Assembly (NCBI GenBank): GCA_964438735.1
Contig: CAYTLW010000007.1
Span: forward strand, 1 to 64,000
DNA length: 64,000 nt
Reading direction: 5' to 3'
From: CAYTLW01 sp964438735
Lineage (GTDB): Bacteria > Myxococcota_A > UBA9042
Part shown: piece after piece, positions 55,101-63,600 of the stretch
Layout: every line of letters begins with the position of its first letter
Numbering within the stretch: the stretch's first letter is position 1
Program-made: the position numbers and the translations under genes
The notes under the pieces: model-generated
What the model saw: the letters and a program-made list of their open reading frames with translations, nothing else
What the model was told of the DNA's origin: nothing
Database searches by the model: none

Positions 55101-58100
55101 GGTTGGTGAAGACGCAGCCCTTGGCCTTGTCGCAGACGTCGTCGGTGCAGGTATTGCCGTCGTCGCAGGTCACCTTCTTGCCGCCGCAGGTGCCCCCGCT
55201 GCACGCATCCGAGGCGGTGCAGGCGTCGCCATCGTCGCAGGTGGCGGTGTTGTTGACCTGCTTGCAGCCGGTGGCCTTGTCGCAGCTGTCGGTGGTGCAG
55301 ACATTGCCGTCGTTGCAATCGGGTGCCTTGCCGCCCACACAGTTGCCGCCGCTGCAGGTATCGGCTGTGGTGCACGCGTCGGCGTCGTCGCAGGCGGCCG
55401 TGTTGTTGACGTGCACGCAGCCTTTGGCCTTGTCACAGCTGTCGGTGGTGCAGACCTTGCCGTCGTTACAGCTGGGCGCGCCACTGCCGACGCAGGTGCC
55501 GCCCTTGCAGCCGTCGGTGGTGGTGCACCCGTCACCGTCGTCGCAGGCCGCGGTGTTGTTGACGTGCTGGCAGCCCTTGGCCGGATCGCAGGAGTCGGTG
55601 GTGCAGACCTTGCCATCGCCGCAGTTCGGCGCCGGGCCGCCCTTGCAGGCGCCGCCGGAGCAGGCGTCGTTGAGCGTGCACTTGCTGCCGTCATCACAAC
55701 TGGCGCTGTTGTTGCTGTACACGCAGCCGGCCGCCTTGCTGCACGAGTCCGTCGTGCAGCCGTTGCCGTCGTCGCAGTTGGGTGGCTTGCTGCCGGAGCA
55801 CGACCCGCCGGCGCAGACATCCACGGTGGTGCACTTGCTGCCGTCGTCGCAGGGCGCGGTGTTGTTGGCGGTCACGCAGCCCTTGGCTTTGTCGCAACTA
55901 TCGGTGGTGCAGACCTTGCCGTCATCACAGACCGGTGCCTGACCGCCCACGCACTTGCCAACGCTGCAGGTGTCCTTGGTCGTACAGGCGTTGCCGTCGT
56001 TGCAGGGCGAGACATTCACGGTGTTGACGCAACCGATGGCCGCCTTGCAGCTGTCGGTCGTACACGGGTTGCCATCGCTGCAATCAGCTGCCGAACCAGG
56101 ATCGCAGGCGCCGCCCTTGCAGAGGTCGCCGACCGTGCACTTGCTGCCGTCTGAACAGGGGTTGCCCGTGTTCTTCGCGCTCAACTTGCACGCCCCCGTC
56201 TTGGCGATGCACACATTGACCACGCAGGTCGTGTTTTGGGACGAATCGCAGGTGACGATGGTCTTGGGATCGATCTTGCAGGCATAGGGCGCCTTGGACG
56301 TGTCGCAGATCAGGGTGCCGTTGCAGGGGTTGCCGTCTTCCTTGGCGGCGCAATCGCTGTTCTTGGTGCAGGCGCACTGGTTGGCGCCCGACTGACAGCT
56401 GCCGCCACTGCATTTGTCGCCCGACGTGCACACGTTGTTGTCGTCGCAGGTGGCCGAATTGGCCGCGTGGGTGCAGCCCTTGGCTTTGTCGCAACCATCG
56501 TTGGTGCAGGGGTTGCCGTCGTCGCAGGAGGGGGCTCCGCTGCCGACGCAGCCGCCCGATTTGCAGGTATCGGTGAGCGTGCACTTGCTGCCGTCATCGC
56601 ACGGCTTGGTATTGGCCCCGTGAGTGCAGCCCTTGACGGCGTCGCAGGCGTCGTCGGTACAGGCGTTGTTGTCGTCGCAGTTGATGGCCACGCCCTTGCA
56701 GACGCCGCCGCCGCAGGCGTCGGACTTGGTGCAGACCGTGCCGTCGTCGCACGGTTTGCCGTTGTGGCCGTGGCTGCAGGCGCCGGTCTTGACCCCGCAG
56801 CTGTCGTCCGTGCAGGGGTTGTTGTCGTCGCATGACTTGGCCTTGCCGGCCACGCATTTGCTGGCGGCGCAGCTGTCGCCGATGGTGCACTTGTTGCCAT
56901 CGTTGCAGGGCTGTTTGTTGGCCACGTGTGAACAGCCGCTCTTGATATCGCAGCCATCGTTGGTGCAGGGGTTTCCATCGTCGCACTTGACGGCCTCGCC
57001 GGGCACGCAACTACCCGCCGCGCACGCGTCCCCCGAGGTGCAGGTGTTGCCATCATCGCAGGGCGCGGTGGTCGCGACATTGCTGCAACCGACCAGCGGC
57101 TTGCATTGATCGGTGGTGCAGGCGTTCTTGTCGTTACAGCCGAGCGCCGCGCCTGGCGCGCATTTGCCGCCCTTGCAGCCGTCGTTGGTCGTGCACTTGT
57201 CGCCGTCGTCGCATGCGCCACCGCTGGCGGTGAAGGTGCAGCCCTTGGCTTTGTCGCAGCTGTCCGCGGTGCAGACCTGGCCGTCATTGCACAACAAGGA
57301 CTTCCCAGGTTTGCAGAGGCCCAGATAACAGGTGTCGGCGGCGGTGCACACGCTGCCGTCGGCATCGCATGATTTGCCCTCGTTGCGCGGCAGCAGCTTG
57401 CACTTGCCGGTCTTGGCGTCGCAGGTATTGACCCGGCAGGTGCTGTTCTTGGCCGCCGAGCAGGTCACGATGGTCTTGAGGTCGACCACGCAGACGAAGG
57501 GCGCCTTGGCTTTGTCGCAGCGCAAGGTGCCGTTGCAGACGTTGCCATCCTCCTTGGCCTTGCAGTCGGCGTCTTTTTCGCATCCACAGATGTTTCCGCC
57601 GGCCTGGCAGGCGCCCGCCTTGCAGGTGTCGCCCGCCGTGCAGGGGTTGCCATCATCGCACTTGGCGGTCGATGGGCTGTGCACGCAGCCCTTGAGCTTG
57701 TCGCAGGCGTCGGTGGTGCACAGCTTGCCGTCATCGCAGGAAGTGGGTTTGCCGGGCACGCATTTGCCGCCGGAGCAGGTATCGCCCACGGTGCAGGCGC
57801 TGCCGTCGCTGCAGGAGGCGCTGGCAGGGCTCTGCAGGCAGCCCTTGTCGGTGTCGCAGGTGTGCTTGGTGCACGGGTTGCCATCCTCGCATTTGACCGA
57901 TGTGCCGACGCAGCCGCCCGCCTTGCAGGCATCGGACGATGTACAGGCGTTGCCGTCGTCGCAGCTGCCCGCCTGCGCCTTCGTGGAGCACTTACCGCTG
58001 TTCTTGAGGCAGGTGTCGATCGTGCACGGGTTGCCGTCGTCGCAGACTTTGGCCTTGCCCGCCACACACTTGCCGCCGGTGCAGCCGTCCCCGACCGTGC

Positions 58101-60600
58101 AGGACAGGCCATCGCTGCAGGGCGCCTGGTTGGCCTCGTGGGCGCAGCCAGCGCCGGACTTGCAGCCGTCATTGGTACACGGGTTGCCGTCGTCACAGGC
58201 CTTGCCCTTGCCGCCGACGCAGATGCCTTCGTTGCAGGAGTCGCCAGTGGTGCATGGGTCGCCGTCGTCGCACTTCTTGCCGGCCAGGATGGGCTGGGTG
58301 GCGAGCCAGCAAGAGCCGTTGGCCGGGTTGCAGACCAGGTCGGCGCAAGGTTCGTCATCTTTCGGACATGCAGCGATGGTGGCCTGGTCGATCACGCAGA
58401 CGTGGGGGAACTTGCCGGTCTCACAGCGCAGCGTGCCGTTGCACAGGTCGCCGTCCTCGAAGATGGCGCAGTCGGCGTCCTGCTTGCAGGCGCACACGGC
58501 CGCGCCGGGATTGCACTTGCCCGACAGGCAGACATCGCCCGCCGTGCACGGGTCGCCGTCGTTGCATAGCAGGTTGTCCTCTTTGGGCTGCAACGCGCAC
58601 GTGCCCTTGGCCGGGTCGCACAGGTTGGCCTGGCAGGCGTCGCTGTCACCGCCGGGGCAGATGACCGGCGTGGTGGGGTTGATGCGGCAGACGAAGGGCT
58701 GCGCGCTGGTATCGCAGTACAACGTGCCGTTGCAGAGGTCGCCATCTTCGCTGTCGGCGCAGTCGCTATCCTTCGTGCAGGCGCAGAGATTGGTGCCGGT
58801 GACGCACTCGCCCAGATCGCATGCGTCATCGGCGGTGCAGGCGTTGTCGTCGGCGTTGCAGGGCCAGCCCTGGTGCACGGGCTCCATTTTGCAGATGCCG
58901 GCCAGGGGCGCGCAGCGATTCTCCATGCAGGTGCTGTCGCCGCCGTCGGGACAGGTCACGACCGTCTTGGGGTTCACCTTGCAGATCTTGGGGCTGGCCA
59001 GCAGGTCGCAGTACAACGTGCCATTGCAGAGGTCGCCATCCTCGAAGGGCGCGCAGTCTGCGTTCGCCTCGCACATGCAGGTATTGGTGCCCACCTCGCA
59101 CAGCCCCTTGTTGCAGCTGTCGCCGACGGTGCACGGGTTGCCGTCGGCGTCGCACGGGCCGTTATTGTTGATGGGCTGCATGGCGCAGGCCCCGGTCTTC
59201 GGCGTACAGGTATTGCGCAGGCAGGCGGTGTCCTGGCCCGAGGCGCAGGTGATCTTGGTGGTCGGATTGACCTTGCATCGAAAGGGCTGCTCGCTGGTGT
59301 CGCAGTACAGCACGCCGTTGCAGAAGTTGCCGTCTTCCTTGGCCGCGCAGTCGGCTGTTGTCTTGCACTCGCAGGTATTGGTGGCCCCTTCGCAGCTGCC
59401 CTTTTTGCAGACCTCGCCCTGGGTGCAGGGGTTGTCGTCATCGCAGGGCAGGTTCTCGGGCATGGGCGCCGCGTAACACTTGCCGGTCTTGCTTGCACAG
59501 GCCGTGGCCGTGCAGTTGCCATCGCCGAGCTTCGGGCAACTGACCACAGTCGCCGGGTTGACCTGGCACGCCGGCTTGGCCAGCGCCAGGTTGCAGAACA
59601 GGGTGCCGCTGCAGAGATCGCCATCTTCCTTGGCGGCGCAGTCGGCGTCGGCGGCACATGGGCAGATGTTGGTGCCGGGTACGCACTGCTCTTCGACGCA
59701 GCTGTCGCCGGAGGTACACGCGCTGCCGTCCTCGCAAGCGGCACCGTCGGCCAGGGGCGTGAGCTCGCACGCGCCCGAAGCCGGATCGCACGCATTCTGC
59801 AGGCAAGGCGTCTGCCCGGCGACGTCGCATTGCACCACCGTAGCCGGGTTGACCTTGCAACCCCAGGGCGCGCTGGAGGTGTCGCAGTACAGGGTGCCGT
59901 TGCAGGCGTTGCCGTCCTCGAAGGGCGCGCAATCGGCGCTCACCTGGCAGACGCAGATCGTACCACCTGCGACGCATTTGCCCGCCGCGCACGTCGTGTC
60001 GACGGTACAAGGCTGCCCATCGTCGCACAGGGCCCCATCGGTGATCGGGGAAGCGACGCACTTGCCCGTGGCCGACTCGCAGGCGAAGGCCTGGCAGGTG
60101 TCGTCGTCGGGGCACTGGATGACCGTCGCGGGATCCACCTCGCAACGGCCGCTGCCGCCATCCGGCACGCAGCGCAACGTGCCATTGCAGGCATCGCCAT
60201 CATCCAGGGCGGTGCAATCCGCCTTGAACTTGCACGGGCACGCATCCTTGCCGCCGCCGCACACGCCCTGCTTGCAGGTCTCGCCCAGGGTGCAGACGTC
60301 GCCGTCGTCGCAGGCGCTGCCATCGGACGCCAGCACGGGTACGCAGACCTGCTCGATGCAGAGCACGTCGGTGGCGCAGGGTCCGACGGCGCAGTCCGTG
60401 GCGGTGCTGCAGCTCGGCACGGAGACCACCGCGCCCGCGTCAGGGTCGCCGGCGATATCGCCGCTGGTGGCCAGATCGCCACCGGTGTCTGCGTTGATGA
60501 TGCTGTCGATGCCCGAAGACGGGTCGGTGATGGGATCGTCGCCGCAGGCCGCCGACGAGCCGACCAGCACACCCAGCAGGACGAGGTGGCGCAACTTCAT
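52177..60600 (-). CDS. Giant CTDC-repeat lipoprotein (2807 aa) with two beta-propellers
   Basis: The largest gene here. The lipobox is VGSSAAC (Cys19). Residues about 40-1960 contain around 50 CTDC units and about 15 of the longer DCxxxEDGDxCNGTLYCD modules. Two blocks of propeller-like repeats follow, at about 1965-2327 and 2395-2757 (WxxxxGGxxxDxGxxxxxxxDGG-type, such as RRYYGGSDQEWGYGLA, KTFGGTGDQAARGV). Each is followed by a short Cys-rich block; the protein ends in GGGKTCSAGVCK. The start overlaps the stop of the upstream paralogue (ATGA), with GGGGGTG as ribosome-binding site. High Cys content implies disulfide formation outside the cell. The C-terminal half is shared with the gene at 60597-64000, so the two arose by duplication. 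Confidence 0.82.
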   Translation of the reverse strand: MKLRHLVLLGVLVGSSAACGDDPITDPSSGIDSIINADTGGDLATSGDIAGDPDAGAVVSVPSCSTATDCAVGPCATDVLCIEQVCVPVLASDGSACDDGDVCTLGETCKQGVCGGGKDACPCKFKADCTALDDGDACNGTLRCVPDGGSGRCEVDPATVIQCPDDDTCQAFACESATGKCVASPITDGALCDDGQPCTVDTTCAAGKCVAGGTICVCQVSADCAPFEDGNACNGTLYCDTSSAPWGCKVNPATVVQCDVAGQTPCLQNACDPASGACELTPLADGAACEDGSACTSGDSCVEEQCVPGTNICPCAADADCAAKEDGDLCSGTLFCNLALAKPACQVNPATVVSCPKLGDGNCTATACASKTGKCYAAPMPENLPCDDDNPCTQGEVCKKGSCEGATNTCECKTTADCAAKEDGNFCNGVLYCDTSEQPFRCKVNPTTKITCASGQDTACLRNTCTPKTGACAMQPINNNGPCDADGNPCTVGDSCNKGLCEVGTNTCMCEANADCAPFEDGDLCNGTLYCDLLASPKICKVNPKTVVTCPDGGDSTCMENRCAPLAGICKMEPVHQGWPCNADDNACTADDACDLGECVTGTNLCACTKDSDCADSEDGDLCNGTLYCDTSAQPFVCRINPTTPVICPGGDSDACQANLCDPAKGTCALQPKEDNLLCNDGDPCTAGDVCLSGKCNPGAAVCACKQDADCAIFEDGDLCNGTLRCETGKFPHVCVIDQATIAACPKDDEPCADLVCNPANGSCWLATQPILAGKKCDDGDPCTTGDSCNEGICVGGKGKACDDGNPCTNDGCKSGAGCAHEANQAPCSDGLSCTVGDGCTGGKCVAGKAKVCDDGNPCTIDTCLKNSGKCSTKAQAGSCDDGNACTSSDACKAGGCVGTSVKCEDGNPCTKHTCDTDKGCLQSPASASCSDGSACTVGDTCSGGKCVPGKPTSCDDGKLCTTDACDKLKGCVHSPSTAKCDDGNPCTAGDTCKAGACQAGGNICGCEKDADCKAKEDGNVCNGTLRCDKAKAPFVCVVDLKTIVTCSAAKNSTCRVNTCDAKTGKCKLLPRNEGKSCDADGSVCTAADTCYLGLCKPGKSLLCNDGQVCTADSCDKAKGCTFTASGGACDDGDKCTTNDGCKGGKCAPGAALGCNDKNACTTDQCKPLVGCSNVATTAPCDDGNTCTSGDACAAGSCVPGEAVKCDDGNPCTNDGCDIKSGCSHVANKQPCNDGNKCTIGDSCAASKCVAGKAKSCDDNNPCTDDSCGVKTGACSHGHNGKPCDDGTVCTKSDACGGGVCKGVAINCDDNNACTDDACDAVKGCTHGANTKPCDDGSKCTLTDTCKSGGCVGSGAPSCDDGNPCTNDGCDKAKGCTHAANSATCDDNNVCTSGDKCSGGSCQSGANQCACTKNSDCAAKEDGNPCNGTLICDTSKAPYACKIDPKTIVTCDSSQNTTCVVNVCIAKTGACKLSAKNTGNPCSDGSKCTVGDLCKGGACDPGSAADCSDGNPCTTDSCKAAIGCVNTVNVSPCNDGNACTTKDTCSVGKCVGGQAPVCDDGKVCTTDSCDKAKGCVTANNTAPCDDGSKCTTVDVCAGGSCSGSKPPNCDDGNGCTTDSCSKAAGCVYSNNSASCDDGSKCTLNDACSGGACKGGPAPNCGDGKVCTTDSCDPAKGCQHVNNTAACDDGDGCTTTDGCKGGTCVGSGAPSCNDGKVCTTDSCDKAKGCVHVNNTAACDDADACTTADTCSGGNCVGGKAPDCNDGNVCTTDSCDKATGCKQVNNTATCDDGDACTASDACSGGTCGGKKVTCDDGNTCTDDVCDKAKGCVFTNHTKACDDGNVCTQIDACNGGKCVGNSPKTCDDKNACTTDSCDVVKGCQFANNTASCDDGDACTVGDACSAGACASGKPKICSDGNSCTADSCDKANGGCKYTALAGACEDGNVCSAGGVCSSGKCATLNKPRLFSTFSSHSSRRWGRDIVTTADGFTLVGGGSGEDGNARLIHLDRAGTQKWAVDLSNGEDQEHGFGLVQLSDGGYAITGFSESLGDEDPVLMVMRVNASGGKIWSKGHVTGEITSRGHAVALRDDGALFAVGYIATGSTDGLTVAFSNSGNKLFSRTWGYSGKVDRAHDVVALPDGFAIIGESEAGISKSRDMILLRTDRDGRERWRRYYGGSDQEWGYGLARFPDGGFALAGATKSFGAGGIDGWLLRVDAAGGVRWSKTVGGNGDDNLRGVRLGVGDNVFAVGTYKDGDLGKEDGYVVSTDLHGTTRWTQYVGGASEDWGWDLSLAHDGAPAVVTTSKSQPGNSNEEIHVARLDAWGHITCDVSSGCADKSASDCDDGKDCLLDGCDKGVCSHADATGDCADGDACSLPGTCFANGVCQASKQDKLLSKLYGVSGDDVLHGVTRDGGGLVAVGSTTSKGAGGADAWLLRVNSAGTITQEKTWGGAKDDVAWGVIAAAKAGHLVFGSKNLDAAKGKAMWWAKVNADGTLAFDKSKEGDKDEEAFAAAWRAPDKHLLVGRTNSKGGGGYDAYVLRISDIGNSDFDKTFGGTGDQAARGVVTHGTNGIVVGDTTQGAGGTDCLVFNVTSSGTQSWLKTFGGAQNDGCLAALSDGDNGVYAAGYFHDVAGGNKKVGSVWRINGSGSLLWQAKVTGANDNLLLALAPAAPLGVFAVGHQNPGPGGGMDALLAHIDAQGNVRSAATIGVSGTDVAHGVALFKEGLALVGKRPDSGNKAAGWLQRLDAWGTTKCTASGACADKPSVGCDDANPCTLDTCTAAAGCKHGNLADNSPCGGGKTCSAGVCK
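54740..60330 (-). repeat. Mixed Cys repeat array of the giant lipoprotein
   Basis: About 50 CTDC units, mostly of the alternating two-form type, in the part nearest the propellers (54740-57700). In the N-terminal part (57700-60330) they alternate with the ~47-residue CNGTLYCD modules. Individual units are similar but not identical at DNA level, so the array is old or diversified. Confidence 0.82.
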
Positions 60601-63600
60601 TTGCACACCCCCGCCGAACACTTCTTGCCATCACCGCAGTCGCTGCCGTCGGCGTAGGTCTTCTTGACGCATCCCGTCGACGGCGTGCAGCCGCTCTTGG
60701 TGCAGGGGTTGTTATCCTCGCAAGCTGTGGCCTTGACCGCGCCGCACTTGCCGGCCGTCTTGCAGTCCGTATGGCCCCACGAGTTGATGCGCAGCAGCCA
60801 GGCGTCGCCACCGCCGGCGCCGAAGGTGTTGGTCAGCCCGGCAGCCAGCGTGTCCTCGCCCAAGGTGACGGCGGCCTTGCCCCAGTCTCTGCCCTTGCCG
60901 CCGATCCAGGCCGACCAGCGCGCTGTTCCATCGCTGCCGACGCGATACCACCACAGCGCCGAGGTGGTCGAGGCGGAGCTGTATCGTCGCTCGCCGACCA
61001 TCACCCAGCCGCCGGGCATGGCCGTCAGGCCCCAGGCGGTGGTCTGGTAGCTGCCGCCGGTGCCGTAGGTCTTCTCCCAGAGCAGCTTGCCGCTGTCGTT
61101 GACGCTCGCCAGCCAGGCCTTGCGATTGCCGAAGACCACGTCGCGGCTGCCGGCCACCACCACGGCACCCTTGACAGCCGCCACCGCATGGGCGCGATCG
61201 TCGAGCTTGCCGGCACCGAAGCGCTGCGCCCAGGCGAGCTTGCCCGCGCTGCTGCTGCGTATGACGAACGCCTGCCTGCCGATGGTGAAGGACTGGGTCC
61301 AGCCGACCGCCACCACGTCGCCCTGGCTCGTCTCCACCACGTCGTGGGCTTCGTCCTTTGCGGCGCCGCCGTACTGCAGCGACCACATGAAGGCGCCTGC
61401 CTTGCTGAAGCGCAGAACGTCGGCCTTCTCCTTCTTGCTCACCGCGGTGTGACCGGCGACCAGCAGGTCCCCGTTGGCCGCGGCATGTACCGCCTGCAAG
61501 CCGTCCTTGCCCGAACCGCCACGATAGGTCTGCCAGACCTTGCTGCCATCGGTTTTGGCCTTGTACAGCCACATATCTTCCTTGTTCTTGCCGATCTTGG
61601 TGTCCGACTGACCGACCATCACCAACGCCCCGTCGGAGGTGGCAGCCAGGTCGTTGAAGCCGTCCTTGCCCGCTGCCGTGCCGAAGAACTTGCTCACCTT
61701 GGCGGTGCCCGTGGCTGTGGCGACGACCAGGTAGCCATCGGCATCGCCGCCGGCGGTGGAGCGGCTCGTTCCGGCCAGCGCGAACGTGCCATCAGCCAGT
61801 GCGACGACACCGCCAGCTTCGTCCAGGCCCTTGCCGCCATGGGCCACCGAGAACAGCCGACCGACACCAGAGTCGTAGCAGGCCCCCGCCTTGCATCGGC
61901 CGATGTTGCACGAGCTCACATTCGGCTGGCACGGCGTGCCCAACTGGTTGACGACCACGCAGCCCTTGGCGTTGTCGCACTTGTCGTCGGTACAGGCGTT
62001 GCCGTCGTCGCAACTGACCGGCGCGCCGGGACTGCAGCTGCCGCCACCACAACTGTCGCCCTTGGTGCAGCTGTCGCCATCGCTGCAGCTGGTGTTGTTG
62101 TTCACATTCTGGCAGCCGACCGCCTTGTCGCAGCTGTCGTCGGTGCAGCTGTTGCCGTCATCGCAGTTGGGCGGCTTGCTACCGACACAGGAACCCGCGT
62201 TGCAGTAGTCGGCGGTGGTGCACTTGTCGCCGTCATCGCAGTTGCTCGTATTGTTGACGTTCTTGCACCCTGAATCCGACTGGCAGCTGTCTGTGGTGCA
62301 CGGATTGCCGTCGTCGCAATTCTTGGCCGGTCCGCCGGCGCATTTTCCCTTCGAGCAGACATCTTTGGTCGTGCAGACGCTACCATCGTCGCAGGCGTCG
62401 CTGTTGTTGACCGGCTTGCATCCCGTGGCGCCGTCGCAGCCATCGGTGGTGCAGGGATTGCCATCGTCGCAATTCGGCGGCTTCGAGCCGACGCACGCTC
62501 CGGCGGCACACTTGTCCACGGTCGTACATTTATCGCCGTCGTCGCAGTTCGCGGTGTTGTGGACCTGCTGGCATCCCTTCAGCTTATCGCAGCTGTCGCT
62601 GGTACAGGCATCGCCATCGTCGCAATTGGGAGCGCTCGCACCCACGCACTTGCCAGCGGCACATTTGTCTACCGTGGTGCACTTGCTGCCGTCGTCGCAG
62701 CCCAGCGAATTGGCGGGGTGGGTGCAGCCGGTCGACACATTGCAGCCGTCGGTGGTGCACGGGTTGCCATCATCGCAGTTCGGCGGCTTGCTGCCGCTGC
62801 ATGAACCGCCCTTGCAGGCGTCGACCGTGGTGCACTTGCTGCCGTCGTCACACGACGCGCTGTTATTGGCGTGCGTACATCCGGAGACCTTGGCGCAGGC
62901 GTCCGACGTGCACGGATTGCCGTCATTGCAATCGGGCGGGGTGCTGCCCTTGCAGGCGCCGCCTTTGCACGTGTCGACTGTGGTGCACTTGTCGCCGTCG
63001 TCGCAACCCGCGCTGTTGGCCACGTGCTTGCAGCCCGTCGCTGGCGAACAGCTGTCATCGGTGCACGGCTTGGCGTCGTTGCAGTCGACCTTGGCGCCAG
63101 GCTGGCAGCTCTTGCTGGCGCATTTATCATTCGCCGTGCACTTGCTGCCGTCGTCACAAGGCGAGGTGTTGGCGACGTGCGTGCAGCCGCTGAGCTTGTT
63201 GCAGCCATCGTTGGTGCAGGGGTTGCCATCATCACACGACAAGGCGCTGCCCTTGATGCAGGCGCCCGAGGCGCACGCGTCCTTGACGGTGCAGACGCTG
63301 CCGTCGGCGTCGCAGGGTCCGCCTTCATTGCGCGGCGTCAGGGCGCACTTGCCGGTCTTGGTGGCACATACGTTGTGCTTGCAAGCCGTATCGCCGCTAC
63401 TGGAGCAGGTGATGACGGTCTTCGGGTCGACCTTGCACGCATAGGGCGGCTTGGACGTGTCGCAATACAACGTGCCGTTGCAGACATTGCCGTCCTCGGA
63501 CGCTGCGCAATCGGCGTTCTTGATGCACGCGCAGGTGTTCGTGCCCGGCTTGCAGACGCCGTTGACGCAGGCGTCCGGCGTGGTGCAGGGATCACCATCG

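Noticed and set aside
57332..59476. Plus-strand open frame (about 714 codons) rich in Leu/Pro/Ser/Gln
   Set aside because: Antisense shadow of the giant lipoprotein; the period follows the CTDC units.
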